This document shows, in pieces, positions 13,046 to 26,740 of a stretch of 64,000 nt of DNA (position 1 is the first letter of the stretch; the number at the start of each line of letters is the position of its first letter). Source of the stretch: Sympetrum striolatum (lineage: Eukaryota; Arthropoda; Insecta; Odonata; Libellulidae); contig OX388349.1 of assembly GCA_947579665.1 (NCBI GenBank), positions 68,204,841-68,268,840 of the forward strand, written 5' to 3'. Under the pieces are notes generated by a model, which saw nothing but the letters and a program-made list of their open reading frames with translations, was not told where the DNA came from and searched no databases. The position numbers were made by a program, and so were the translations under genes.

Positions 13046-14961
13046 TACTAAAAGATAATAAGCATCTCAATGTAACTACTGAATTCAAAATCCCGTCATA
13101 TTTACATTTACAACGTTTCTAATGGAAGGCAAAGAATTCATTTGAATGTAAATGGATCCCGGAGGATATATTTCATTCTAAACTATTCTACTATACAATG
13201 AATTTCGTTTCAATTTTCGCAATACTCTAATACCTAGATATATCTTATTTGTTTTGCAGAATAAATTAACGCCAAATGTCTGCCGTATTCTTTCTACCAA
13301 AAATATAGCTGAATTAATGCTTATGATAATATTGTTTTGCTATGTTGATTCAAAATCCTGGAATTTCTCTTGAGCGACGTATTGTTTATACAAAATTAGC
13401 ATGAACATAAACTTTAAGTTCTGAGGAATTCAGTAACGTTATTTTCAATTATTTTTACGAGAGTAAACTAAAAGTGGTAAATGAATTCTATGCTTAAAAA
13501 AGTATTCTGAACAATTTTAATAGTATTTTTCTATTCAACAGATTCATTTTCATTCAAAGAAGTTCATGAATGGTTCATAAAATAATTTTTAGGATAATAA
13601 TTAGTAGCCTACAAATTGAAATTTGGAGAAGAAACCAATTATTGCTCAATTTCTAATTAAATTTTATCGGTTATTAAGTAACTCTTGATTCTTATGTTCT
13701 TTGCTTGTTTGTTCATTGTTTTAGCTAGTGTTATGGATCAATGTAATTTGCTTTAACTAGCTGTTTTTGAGTCTAAATAAATAAATTATTGACACAGGTT
13801 AATATCCGAGATTTTCTAGCATCTCTTATACTATCATATTTTAACAGCTTCAATTTAAGCTCTATCCATTCCTTGTCTTTATTTATAATATGTCAATTAA
13901 ATGTATAAAAGATTCCATTTACCGATTCTCTTCAGAATTGTAGAATAGAACACTCTTTGAGGAAATGATGAATTAAGAGGCCAATTATTCACCGAAACCG
14001 CTAATCAATTGGCAGATTCTGAAAAGAAGCTGGATTCCTACCCTAAAATTCCAATTCTTATTATCGCATTCCTTTTCTCCAATTATCCTCGAGAGAGTAC
14101 TAGTTCGATTGGAGAGTGCTTTCTATCAATGTCCGACTTAACGAATTATAGCCAATTAAAGTAGTGCAAGGGCTAGTTGAAAGGTCCGAATTTATTCACC
14201 TCCAACTACTTCGATACGAGGCAATAAAATTTACTTCGGCTCTTTTTCAGACTCGACGACGTACTTCCTGGCAATACCCTGCTTTTCTTTAATTCACTTT
14301 TATTGCTTTCCCCTACTTATTCTATTCTATATTCGGCAACCCAATCTGCACTATAGAAATTTTTTGAACAATATTTATCAATTGTAGGCTGTTAAAGCTA
14401 CCTAAATCTGCAATCATAATACATTTATGCTTTTTAAAAGAGAGACATTTACTCCTCTTAGATATAAGATTTGATTATTGCGACTATATTCCATGGCTCT
14501 TGAGGATATGAAATTTGAGGTAGATTGACAGTGTTATTTCTTAGTAATGATTTTTTGTAACGCATGAATTTCAACTGAGACCCTTATATTCCATTGCTTT
14601 TTTCTCAATTGTATGTTAGGGTAAATTATTGAAATAGTTTGATGAACTATTAAAATAACTAACTTGGCATATTTTATCGGTTTGAACAGAATAAAATTAA
14701 ACAAAAAATAATCCAAATAATCATGAAAGTGATTGCATTTTCATATTTTGATAGCATATGGTATAAACTCAAAGTTTACAGCTTGCCTAAAATATATGGT
14801 ACAGATCCATCCTTTACAATCACTACAGTCATTATCTCATGTTACAATTTTATTTTGGCTTAGTTGTAGTTAATAGCACTGGTGACATTGTATATCATTC
14901 GGGATGAGCATGGATGTGAGTGTGTGTAAATGTGTCCTAAATAACTATACGTAAACACTTC

Positions 14962-14979
14962 TAATAATAATAATAATAC
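14962..14979 (+). repeat. TAA microsatellite
   Basis: Six consecutive TAA-type units lie directly before the GC-rich patch starting near 14990. Confidence 0.8.
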
Positions 14980-14989
14980 ATCTGTGAAT

Positions 14990-15340
14990 ATATTGACCCC
15001 AATTAATACGCTCCTGTATAATCGGCAGCTATCACCAGTACTCTATCTGGGACGCAGAATTTTCTGTATGTGCAGTTTCCCTTTAAACAGTCACCTTCCC
15101 TTATTCTACGGATACCTTTTTCCCCTCCATGTCTCTTTATCCTGGGGCCTTCCCCCCCTCCCCGATTTCCTCTCTATCACACTCTCCCTCAGTGAGGGAT
15201 TCTTGGTAAGGCAGCGCGTGGACGAGTCCCTGAGGAACGCCACTAAGAGGCGGGGAAGAGTCGAATGGGATCGGAGGATTTGAAGAGGGAGAGATGAGGC
15301 ATGCTGACGTTAGGAAGGGTCTTGTGGGATGGATCCGGAG
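14990..15340. other. Pyrimidine-to-purine switching patch
   Basis: Pyrimidines make up 49 of 60 bases at 15121-15180, then purines make up 46 of 60 at 15241-15300. The switch falls on an odd-length palindrome, TCCCTCA-G-TGAGGGA (15185-15199). A 99-codon frame at 14984-15283 runs through it with low-complexity translation and is probably a by-product of composition. Confidence 0.5.
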
Positions 15341-17200
15341 CCACTATCCATAGGAGAAGGTGTCATCGCAGAGTATAGAAAAGATAGGGCGATCCATGTT
15401 ATACCCACAAACAAATTATGAAGGACGGAGAGTGATCTTGTAAATAAACTCAACCTCACGAGATTTTTAGGAGAAAATAGAGTTCACCCGACTGATTTAG
15501 AGGAAACTTTGGTGTAAAGGGAACATCATAAGCTATCTGTTACTAAGCGTAATCGGTGAGCAATGATCTGGTGGAACAAGGTGGTTTTTCCGCCGTATCA
15601 TAGTATAACCGGTCACTTAATGAGTCTTTAGAATCTCCATAGCTGTTAAATTCTAATTATTATTTAAGTATCGAAGACTCAATCGGCCATATAACCAGCA
15701 TTACAAACTCATACACTGCAAACAGTTAAGATAGAATTTAGTTGCCGTACGCAGTAAGCAATGCATTTACTTAAGAGTCTCCCTTACTTATCTTCTTGAA
15801 GAATATATCTTCTTCTATAATATTAAGCTCATTGCATCCCAATCTGCGTTATCTGAGGATATCCATTCTAACTGATATTCTAACTTTCATTCAAAAATAT
15901 TGAAATTCAATTTGGGTATCGAAATGCTTGAAAGTTTCTATTACAACAAACTTAAACTCTATGATTATATTTATTTTCAACGTTGTAATTCCTCCATCGT
16001 TTACCATGGAAGAGAAAATCTTTCCAAAAAATAAAAGAATATAAAAATATTCTGGAATTAACACTGCGCGTTTTCTTTAAAAAGCAGGTTTCCTAAAGTA
16101 AATAATAAATATCGGCCACAGTCTGTTTGTTATATTCGATTATCTACTTAAATCTTCGCATTAATGTTTGGGTACCAAGCGCAGAAATGAAACTCAAAGA
16201 AATTTCATAAGGAAGGGTGTGGTCCACGTCTTTTGATGGGAATGTGATGTGAATTGTAGTATTTTCAACGAGGAGCCAATTATCCACGCGAACAATTAGA
16301 AAAATAAATTAATATGAGGAAATACACTGATCCCACCGTACCGACAAAGTGTATTTTCGTTCTTATGAAGCAAAGTACGTATAAAAGTTAGTATTCTTTA
16401 GTCGTGAATTCCTTATGAGAAATTTTACATGCATATATTCAGCATTTAAATGTATATAGTTTCATTTATTGAATGTGATATTTTTATTGATCGCTAGTTT
16501 TGACAAGAATCATGAACAATCATATATGATGTTTTGAAAAGTGAGAGAGTATACGATTATTTGGAAAAAAATATGTATATAAGAGATTTCCAGCTAGAAT
16601 TTATTCAACGGAATATGTTGTGTTGAAGATGTCAGAAAGAGGAAATTCAGTAAATCATACATATTCGTCTCATTCAACTGTTAAAATATTTTATTTTAGA
16701 AGGTATCTCGTGCTAATGTTGTATCTCATACCAACATGGGTCTATCTAATCGAATTCAACTCATGGCTTCTAAAGTAACGAATCATAAGCAAACGAAAAA
16801 TCCTGCATTGTCATCATTCATATAATAATTTTAATCAAAATTAAGAGAAATATCGACCATATTATTTTTAAAAAGAATACAATTTTTAACGAAATTACAA
16901 CTATTTGTCGTAAACTAAGGTTCACATATCCATAGCTGATCTGTAAAAAATAAATTGGCGGTTTATTTTTTAAATGTTGAAGTTATTAAGGTTCCGAATT
17001 TTTAAAGACCTACCAACAATGAGACAAAAATTTCATTACTTTCCGAGTAAAATATTTGGTTCCCTAAGTTCTCCTACCGCCTCAATTGAACGATGTCAAT
17101 TTAAAATACTTAACGTATATTCGTTATTGGAGAGGAACATTAGTTGAGGTCGAAGAATTTCTAAATGAATGATCAACTTCTATTTAGTGAGATCGGGCTG
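15341..17200. other. AT-rich non-coding stretch
   Basis: No open frame of 60 codons occurs on either strand over 1.8 kb. No repeat or element recognised. Confidence 0.65.
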
Positions 17201-18170
17201 GAGATACTCAAGCTCTTCCGTAAACTGTCATTAAGGGATGGACAGAATAGTTTATTAAGGCCCTATTCGTCACATCCCGCGTTGAATTCAAGCCCCTTTA
17301 AATCATTCCAAATCCGCATTTAGTGCGGGCGTTGAAATCCTCTCCACAGCACTCCGCTCCACGCCAAGTAAAGCCCGCCAAGGAGTAATGGGAGATTCCT
17401 CAAGTCTCCCGCATGCAATTTATCCTCCCATTAAACTAAAAGTTTCCCCGATACACTAACGAATCCACGGGATAATTTCGAGCAGAATTATGCCACTCTC
17501 TCGCTAGATCTGCATGAGAATCCGCAACTAGTTACCATAGTAAATCGGCTCGCGAAGTCCCTTAAATAATGGCTCGTTGATTTCCTTGCAACCATATCTC
17601 CGGTAAAAGACCTTTGCCTTGAACCTCCCTCACTTCTCATCCCTGCCCCTGCCGTTTCTATCCCTCACTCCCCTTTTGACTTCGAATCCCCCTTGCGTCA
17701 GGTCTTGATTCTTTCCCCACGGAGCTCACCGCAGCACCACTGCCATCCATTATTTCCCATCCGTCGGCATTAGCTCGATCTCCTTCCCCTCCGAAGTTCC
17801 AGGCGAGGGAACCACTTTCTCGAGCCACTCCAACCTTCTTTTGAGACCGCATTTCCCATTCCTTAACTCCTCTTTCCTTCCCGGAAGAAAAAAAAGACGT
17901 CGCAAGTTCTCGTCGTTGGAGACTCAGCGTAGGTTAGATGATGCAGGGAAGAGCGTTGTTTTGATAGCGGGGCTCGTAATGAGTGCGGAGGGAAGATTTT
18001 ATGGTTGACAGGGGTGCGTAATGAACGGAAGTTGTTTTCATCTCCGCGACGATGATCTGAGTTTAGGGGGAAGTTGAAGGAGTCTGTGAAATGTGAAGAA
18101 ATCTGCTTATAATGGAGGAAGGAAATGGCCTGGGGATCATTCGCGTATAAGCGATTATCTCTTCGGGAAA
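17201..18170. other. GC-rich, pyrimidine-to-purine switching patch
   Basis: Pyrimidines are 47 of 60 bases at 17641-17700. After about 17880 the plus strand becomes purine-rich (41 of 60 at 18061-18120). Minus-strand frames of 64 and 115 codons (17658-17852, 17863-18210) cover the patch but translate to biased, unrecognised sequence. Confidence 0.5.
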
Positions 18171-18920
18171 TTTTAAAATTAATCCAATTTATTTTTGTGC
18201 ATGATTTCAATTCGACTTATGAAGCCTTGAATTACATGATGTTTATTTTTGGTTTTGGTCCTTAAGAGTAGAAACTTGAGGTCTTCTATTCCTACTAATA
18301 AGTTCATTTATTTTGTTTTGTAGAATTGATTAGTGATAAGTTAGTGAGATGAGTAAGCGACCAATTAAAAATTGACAAACGATTTACAATAAAAATTTAA
18401 TGTAAGTAGCTTATTAATATTGATTATTCTTTGATTCAAATATTGCACTTCGCTTCAATGTATTAATAAATGTCTTTAATTAATTAATTTAATTATTACA
18501 AAGAGCATGAAAAAGATATGAATCATCTTAATTGTATTTCAAACTAATAAATTAGTTATCTTACGGTTGGGGCTTATTTTGGGAAAAATACTTAACTATT
18601 ACCACTAGTTTAAAGGCTTAGCCACATATTTCTATATTATGTTTGAATTTTTACATACTAACTTAGTAAACCCCAAAACACACTTTATTGTATTTCATCA
18701 ACTCAATTCATATACAAGTAATATCAATCTACATTATTTTCAATAGTAAGTAAGAATTCTAACAATTGTGCAATATCATAAACGATAAATGTTAATTATA
18801 AGGTTATGCATGAGTTATAATTGATTCAATTTTTACCTTATTATGATTAATTTGATATTTCAAGCGGTTATATTGAATTGAAATATATAATGAGTATTAC
18901 CCAACAATGCAGTGCTGTCT
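18171..18920. other. AT-rich non-coding stretch
   Basis: Very AT-rich with repeated TTAATTAATT-like motifs near 18478-18500. Nothing functional seen. Confidence 0.6.
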
Positions 18921-19530
18921 CTCCTTAATCTGAAACAGTGAATGTCTCTTTCATGTCCACGGACGCCTAAGTTTCCGATTCGAAGCTGGAACTCCGCACA
19001 GAACTTCCCACATCCCCTTGCTGCACTTAGTTGCATTATAGCACCTCCTTTCCGATATCCTGGGTGATTCCCGCGCCATTCCTCAACCCCCGATATTCAC
19101 ACGGTCTCCCCCGAACCTCGGACGGAACCCATTTCTTCCTTCCGTCTTCCTTCCCAAGGATCTTTCCCCGAGATTTGCATTCCACCCGCAATTTTTTAAC
19201 GTTCTCTTATCTGCCCTTCCTCTTTTATAGCCCGCTTATTCCTCCTTTTCTCGAGGTCTAATCGTAATGTATTCAGCTTACCCGGCCCTTATGCCTTCCT
19301 CAAACCACATGTATGTCCTCAAATCCTTTTAAGCCCATCTCCTTGGCGAGGGAGAGATAGCGGGAGAGAGGGGCGATTGTGTGGGAGTGAATTAGGTAAG
19401 ACGTCACGAGGGGGAGGGGTGATGGGGAAGAGAATTAGCCAAATGTGAGAAAGAGAGAGTATGGGGATGAAGAGATAATTAGAAGGGGAGGAGATGCGAG
19501 ATAAGATGTCATAAAAGAATGGCATTAGGT
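18921..19530. other. GC-rich, pyrimidine-to-purine switching patch
   Basis: Pyrimidines are 47 of 60 at 19201-19260. Purines are 45 of 60 at 19381-19440, with the change near 19325. The two open frames (19031-19261 plus, 19319-19525 minus) each lie on the pyrimidine-rich strand of their half. This is the effect expected from composition rather than coding. Confidence 0.5.
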
Positions 19531-20570
19531 AAAACGATGCTCATATAATAACTGGATAGCCGGTTACCAAAGTTCATTTAAAAAGGATATTTTCGACGCT
19601 TACAACTCGTAAAAGAACCCCAACACTTGGGATTAGGATGGTAAGAAGTGGATTAAAGAATAATTAGATTTAAAACTGCAAATATTGTCAGCAGATTACA
19701 GTTACGGTATTATATTTCTGTATTGTATGAGCAAAATACAATGTAATCACATTGAGACCTGCATTATAAATACAGGCAGCTGAAAAACAACTGTTGCATA
19801 AAATTAAAATTGTATGTATTTACAAGTAAATCCGGACTTCGAATAATTTAATTTACAACAATTTCTAAGAATGAAAGCATTCCATTTTTCTTTGTATTCA
19901 GATCCGATATTTTTTCATCATGTGTTATAGGAATTTTCCACATGTACTATATCTTTTTTACGATGGTCTATTACAACATCAAGGCCAGGCAAGTTGATTA
20001 ATTACATTTCCTATCATATTGTTGGTGAAAAATATCCTAAATTGACATTAATATAATTTTAAATATAATGGGTGATGAAATAACTTGTAAACTTAGGATT
20101 TACTTCAATTTGGATGTTTCAGTTTTTAGCCACTTAATTTTTATGAACTCGCCCATGTAACAATTTTTAATATTGACAACTACTTCTAAGAGTTTTTTTT
20201 CTTGAATCGGCAAAAATGAATTTATATTTAATATTATCGACCATTTAAATGTAATGCCTATGCGTGACAGTCGCAGTGGTCCCAACACACTGGTTTGCCA
20301 AGACGCCAAAAATAGTATTGGGATAAGGCATTGCTAGAGAGTTCATGATTTTAGTTGACCTTTATTCCCAGCCTCTCAATTGATCTCATCAAAACTCTTT
20401 ATTTCACAAATATAGTTTTATAAATCTTCTTCGAAATTAATTTTATTTCTTGTTTTTCACCAAACAGTGATGTTTGCAATCGCTGGAGCACATTACTCAC
20501 TGCACGCCACAGTATAGTAATGGATTAGTTAATCCATAGCAGAAGAAGAAAAGCGAAGTAATTCAGAATT
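19531..20570. other. AT-rich non-coding stretch
   Basis: A 69-codon minus frame at 20100-20309 has no protein likeness. Nothing else recognised. Confidence 0.6.
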
Positions 20571-20910
20571 TAAGGGTGAAGGACGCGAAATGATTTCGGA
20601 AAAGAACGAAAAGCATCTTTTTCGGGGATATAGCTCATCCGCTCTTCCGAATTCGTCCGCCATCCACTTTTCCGCACTCTGACCACGCTACTATTACCCC
20701 GTCTCCACCCCACCTCTAGTGATCAAGCACTTTATGGAATGGAAACGGAAGGCGGAAAAAATATTAGCGAAAGAAATGAGTGCACTTGGACTCTTCGAGG
20801 GGAAGTAATGATAGAAAATCTTCGCTTATGTAGCAAGTGGCGAAATTGTCTTAGAAGAGCTATTGCGGCCATACGCGGGGTCTCACCATAAAGGGGCACT
20901 GAAGTTCCGT
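20571..20910. other. GC-richer patch
   Basis: CpG-containing sequence centred on 20640-20740, mixed in strand composition. No open frame of 60 codons. Confidence 0.4.
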
Positions 20911-23620
20911 TTTATTACGCCTATAACTTCACATGTAATACTATAGAATATTCTAGAAACAGCTGAAGTTTTACTTCAATATATGGTAGGATGTCATGCA
21001 TTTGGTCAAAATAAAATTTCCAACGATTTCTATCCATCTATATCATGGAACGTGGTCTTTTTGAATCCTATTTATCTTCAACGCAATATATATGCGAGTA
21101 CTAAATTGGATTAGCTTTCATAAGTCTTTCATATCTTGGATATATCAAATTCCCTTTTCCTAAATTCCCTTTTCCTCCAGGGAAATAATTTGCTCGAATG
21201 TTTTTTTAATAGAGCAAAGAGGAACTGTATTTCCTTTAACCGTAACTCAGTGAATCTTAAATTTGCTTTCAAAACAAGATAGATCACATGAATCTATCGT
21301 TAGAAGAAAAAAAAAACATTAAAGTACAGGGTACATCATCTAGCAAAGTGTCCCCTCTCCAGAACTTTTCTTAGCTTATGAATAGTTTGAAATTGAAATG
21401 GACCATCGTAACTGTATGTCAAAGACAAACTGCTTTAAATTCATTATTTCTAAGAGATGTTGGTTGAGCGATGCTAGTAAAAAATTATGGTGGCATTTTA
21501 AAGGAATTCATCGAATTGGTAACACTATTCCTTCCATTTTTAGAGAAACTTGTTGATTGAAAATATCATCCCTATCGAAATTACCTATTTATGTTTTAAA
21601 TAGGTTACCAAATGGAAATATGCAACACTGATAGTGGAATTAAATTTGCCTTGTGGTTTTAAAAATAAGCTCACTTGTGTTGTTGAAAATTAATAAAATT
21701 CAAATCTTCATCACCATAATTAATGTTATTTAATTTCATTGCCAATAGATTTTACAAAAATATCGGGAATGATTATTGAATGAAATCCCATCATCAGCAT
21801 TTTATGATATTTTATAAGTGAATTTCTGCTGATAAAATCTATATATGGTTAGTTGAGAAACCATACTATTTAAACATGATATTTCGCGAATATATCTGTT
21901 GAATAAAACTCGCATATGATGCTCCCATTGTATTACTCCGACATCCGCATATAGAAGAGACACATTTATTATATTAATTGCGACGGATGATATAATTTTC
22001 ATTGATTACCTCATTAAAAGCATATTTAGAACGAATTAAGGGAACAAAGAGGCAAAGCTAGCTGATTGGAAAGCTTTGGCTTTAGCCATTTTGTGGTGTG
22101 CTTTTGTCATTGCGGTCGCGGCTCATATATGTTTTCAATAAATCCCGGAGCGGCAGAAAGAAAGGCGAGTGATATCAAAGGTGAAGCTACGACTATCAAA
22201 TTTCTCACCGCAATATTTTATCTGATTAACAGGTAATCTCAAATACAATCCACCGTCAAATCTGCTTTCGGGGGCTGTAATGCGATTATCGATATGAGGC
22301 TATGTGTATCTCGCCATAAATTGAAACGGAATGAATTAATTTAATAAATGATCGATTCCTAAGTCGACGCGAGAGGGTGCTAATTTCAGATATCTCCTTA
22401 AGTGGGAAAATTGGAGGACTTCCTTCAAATTGATTTTGATTTTTTAACGAACCAATTAAAAAAGATGCGTAGTTAATGCCTAAAAATACACCACGCAAGA
22501 TATATCGCTATCAGACAGTGGAATGTACGTTTATGGAACATTTAATATGAAAGAATTCACACTAATATTTTATAAGTAGCACATTAAGTTGTTGTTGTAC
22601 AACCATTTTATAAGTAATCCTTCTTCAATCATAAATTACATAATTATAATAAGGACCGACTACGTATCTTGATAGCAGGAAAACTTATCATTTCATTTTA
22701 ATACTATTTCACACCGAAGAACATCAATGACTACTTAGAAGCACTAATACGTATTTCGGCTCCAAAGGAGCCATATTCAGAGCACGACAGACGAAAAGGT
22801 ACTGCCAAAGTAAGTTGTAAGTTTTAAGTTTTGCAAATAAATTTTTGAGGATATTATGTTATGGAAGGAATCTAATGGTTAGTTTAATTATTTAGTCTCA
22901 TAGGAAATTCTCATAAACATCAGGAAGAAGATTATTCCATAATATGCTGGTATTTAGGCTCAGAGGGTCATGATTTGCTCTATGGAATGTTTTTCTTCAT
23001 TCATGGAATGCAGGAAATGAATAAAAATTATGTCCACAGTAATTGCGTATGTATGTGAATGGTCGAAATATCGATAACCGAAATTTATAGATTACAGTTA
23101 AGCCCAATACTACTATTTCCAAAACTCTTCAAATAATTTCAAAACAGGAGGGAATGATTGGCAGCGAAGAGTAAAACATATTTTTCCTTTACCTGACGTT
23201 TTAACTCTCATGAATTCCGCCAAAGAGTATTTATATTTCCAATTTGAATGCCAATTAAAATCTTTCGTTAGTAATATGGTGGTAATGAATATTATAATAC
23301 ATCATGTGTGTAATTATTTATATGTAGCTATATTCATTTTCGTAGATCAAAGCCTACAGTATTTGCGCAATATGTGATAAATAAAATGCTAGATATCTCT
23401 CACAACTTGAGTCCCACAAGGTAGCTTTCTGTATGCCACGTAATATCCAAGCACTTCTACTTAAATACACATTCTGTATATTTCATTCTATGATATGAAT
23501 AAAACTTCGATTTAATTTTTCTTCAGCGCTTTCTTTAGTAACTTCCAAATTATTCTACCAAGATGTTTGAATTCAGATCTTGGAGAAGAGATTGAAAGCA
23601 CAGCAATACATATTGACCTC
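20911..23620. other. AT-rich non-coding stretch
   Basis: Contains an A run near 21307. Minus frames of 66 and 70 codons at 21802-22002 and 22286-22498 look like chance. A slightly GC-richer segment lies at 22050-22300. No element recognised. Confidence 0.6.
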
Positions 23621-24530
23621 TAAAAATCCCTGACGGACCGTTAAGCTCTCGCAACTTGAGCAGGGACGGAAAACTATGTCAATTTTATCCTAAGCCATTA
23701 CTCATTGTATGATTAGCCTCTTAATCCCATTAGATCCGCGATCTTTCACAAGATCGAAACGGAAAGCGTCCTCAAATAGAGTCAGAAATGGGCCCACTCG
23801 GCCACGGCGCCACCGGCTCGGAGGCGGCAGAAAGAGGAAGTAGACAATGACTGGAGAATCATAATGCCACTCCATTCACGGGGAGCACGGAGAGGGAAGT
23901 GGAGAAAGGGCGGAAAAGAAAAGCACAAAACTCTCTCGCGAGAGGGAGTGGGAGAGCGAGGCTTTACGACCTACAAAAATTCATTGTCTTTATTTTTCGG
24001 GGAGGTAAGAACACAGCGGTTTTGGGTCGTGCGCGAAAGAGAAAAGAAATTTCCTTCCACAGAGTCAACGGAATGAAAGGCTTTTTCGGGAAGGAAGGGA
24101 AGCGAGGGAAATGGGCAAAAGATTGAGGTTGAAGGCATCGGCGGGGAAAGGAAGAGGGAAGGGGAATAGCTATTCAAATCGCATGGGAAGGAAGGAGCTG
24201 ATGAAGATGGAAGACGCCTCGAATTGGTTATGACGTGAATTGATGGAGATGAGCGAAGAGGGGGAGGCAGTCGTGGGAATATAAGTGGCTGTCGGCGAAG
24301 TGTGAGGTAGTTAGCAATGCGTGGCGGAGAAATTCAAGAAATGGGAGAGAGAAAGCTGTAAGAAAGCGGAGTGCACACACGGGAGATAGGGCGGAGAGGG
24401 TATGAATGCCGGGCACTGGAATTGTGCGGATTGAAAGGCGAAGATTGATAAGGGAAATTGTTGAAAGGGAACTCGGAGGAAAATGTGGATTGAAGAGGAC
24501 AACGAGGAGAATAATTTTTCTTCGTGACAT
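23621..24530. other. Long purine-rich patch
   Basis: Purines dominate the plus strand for about 680 bp (23830-24510), for example 44 of 60 at both 24121-24180 and 24361-24420. Frames on both strands, up to 100 codons, cover it (23864-24076, 23899-24126, 23971-24177, 24228-24530). Their translations are lysine/arginine/glutamate-rich on plus and serine/leucine/proline-rich on minus, which is what the base bias alone would give. Confidence 0.5.
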
Positions 24531-26130
24531 TAAAGAATAAAAGTTTCCGAGTACTATTCCATTATGAATTGCTATAAACGGTCACCTAGATCCTCTGCTG
24601 AACTAAAACATTCACAGGGAAAGTATCTTTGCTAAGTATCTGCGTTAATTTCATTATCTAGGATTTGCTTATATCATAGTTTATCATATCATAGTTGAAT
24701 AATTCATGATTATGAGTGAAGAATTCAATTTACTAGAAATTACTTATCTTTATTCCTATCAGTCAGTAAAAGTAACCCGGATAAAAGCTAGAAAGACCTT
24801 TATCGTCTCTGAGATTATCTACCAAAAGGCCTGGTAGGAAGATAAGGCTTACTAGGCAAGACGAGAGTGAAATAGTTTGGTAATACTTCCTTCACTAATT
24901 CAAAGTAATATAACTTTAAAAAATCTACGTATGTCAAGTGAAATTAATGACTCAATTCATAAAATGTATTATATAATTCCATAATGATCCATAAGAATGC
25001 CAATATTTATCATCAGTCATTCATCAGTAGTTTTCACTTATCACTTTTATGAACATAACAGAAACAAAATAAAAAACTCACTATTACTTATACAAGTAAA
25101 GTTAATTTAATATGGCCTTGGGAATGAATATAACTTATAAATTAAGAAAAAAATAAACCCTTTTAAGCCGTATTGTGAATGGATTCAGCTAACAATCATT
25201 AAGTCAAAGGGTATTTGAGCTAAAATTTATTTATATTTGTGAAACTATTGCAAAATGATTTTAGTTTCTCAATTTCAGATGGTTAATTGATGTTGCTAAC
25301 TCCTCCAATGAAACATTGTTAGCTAGAATGTCGTGTTTTACCTAGTTTTTCCAACTTCCCTTTCTGTTACACTAATATCACGTATTCATGGTGCTCCTTC
25401 AATCTAAAAATTTAACTCAAACAGTGCATCATCTTTTTAGTAGAAAATCAATCCAAATTATCAAGAATTAGCGGAGGAATTTGAATACCTGTTTTTACTC
25501 TGCTTCCTCACTTTATATTCGATTCACCTTTCTTCTCGTGTGAATTTCCCCGTAATATTATCTAATTTCTTTCTTTCTACATGTAAGAATAACCAAGAAA
25601 AGTTTATAGAATTTGAAAATTGGACTCCGTGGAGGAGAGTCCCACAAATGTGGACTTCTACAATTATGGATTAAATAAAGTATATATTAATACGCATTCA
25701 ATAAAATTACCAGACAAATTATTTTATTTTCACAGTCGTTGATGAAATCTAGTGGAAATTCATCATGACGAGAAAAGGTAAAGTTGGTACTATTTACACA
25801 ATATTTTAGTAAAAGACTCTTGAGAATGTCGATCAATCACAGAAGCATGACATGTTAATTCTTAATGTTTTAATAATATAAATTGTGGATAAAGTAACCA
25901 ACTTGATCTATTCTCATCATTATTGTATTTTGTCTACAAGCGAATCATTATTGCATTTGATGGATTTAACATAATGAGTTAACGCCATTTTATTTATCTT
26001 CAAAATTTAAGCTGATGTATTAAAATTGAATTTCTAATGGCTTGCTGACTTTTGCTAGGAACTAAGTTGTTAGGGGACATTATTTTCTTATTCCAACGCT
26101 TGTTCTTATGAAAGTTTGCGATATAGAAGA
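24531..26130. other. AT-rich non-coding stretch
   Basis: No open frame of 60 codons lies wholly inside. Nothing recognisable. Confidence 0.65.
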
Positions 26131-26740
26131 CAAGGAAATAATTCATAGGGAATTACTTCGTAAACTCGTTCATTCACACTTCTTCGGATGAGCAATTTAG
26201 AACGGTCCCCACATGGAAATGAGCACTCGAGTATAAGAGCGGGACAGTTGAGAGAAGAGAAGTTGGAGAGAATAGAAGCAGTGAGAAGAGACGACGAACA
26301 AAGGAGACCAGAGGAAGAAGAGATAGATTGAGGGGTGACAGAATGAATGTGGAGCGAAGTCAAAGGAATAAAGAATATATTTTTCGGGCCGACACCTAAA
26401 GACGTCTTCGGATTTGGAATAATATTTGACAAAGACGTCGCCGGAAAGGAATCTTCTTTTTATTTTTGTGAATGCGAAAAAAATAGTCGGGCGGCGAAAT
26501 GACTTAATGCATTGGTCGTGTCATTTCCTAACGGTGCGTGGCGCGGCAAGCGGGAGTGGGGAGCGGGACGGAATGGTTATTCAAAGTCGAAATTTGCTTG
26601 GAAAGCGAAAGTTGGGAATCTCCGGGACTATTCAGCTTGGAAGCGCAAATTATATGTGTGTAGGAGAGGCGCATCAATTCCGAATAAAAGGCGAAGAAAT
26701 TTATTTCAATTTGAGATATCTCTCACAAAATTCGTAGCTT
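26131..26740. other. Purine-rich patch
   Basis: Purines are 46 of 60 at 26221-26280. Frames of 108 (26106-26432 minus), 103 and 79 codons (26426-26737 and 26512-26751 plus) lie here. The two plus frames overlap in different frames and none resembles a known family. Confidence 0.45.

Larger units (their letters stand above)
12231..14989. other. AT-rich non-coding stretch
   Basis: Holds a T-rich segment with a terminal hairpin (12783-13045) and a TAA microsatellite (14962-14979), both listed separately. A 60-codon minus frame at 14534-14716 looks like chance. Confidence 0.6.

Noticed and set aside
17671..17700. Further SINE B box (TTCGAATCCC)
   Set aside because: Isolated match inside a pyrimidine-rich patch without an A box or tRNA-like arms at the right distance.
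17863..18210. 115-codon minus-strand frame
   Set aside because: Sits on the pyrimidine strand of a switch patch and has no known likeness.
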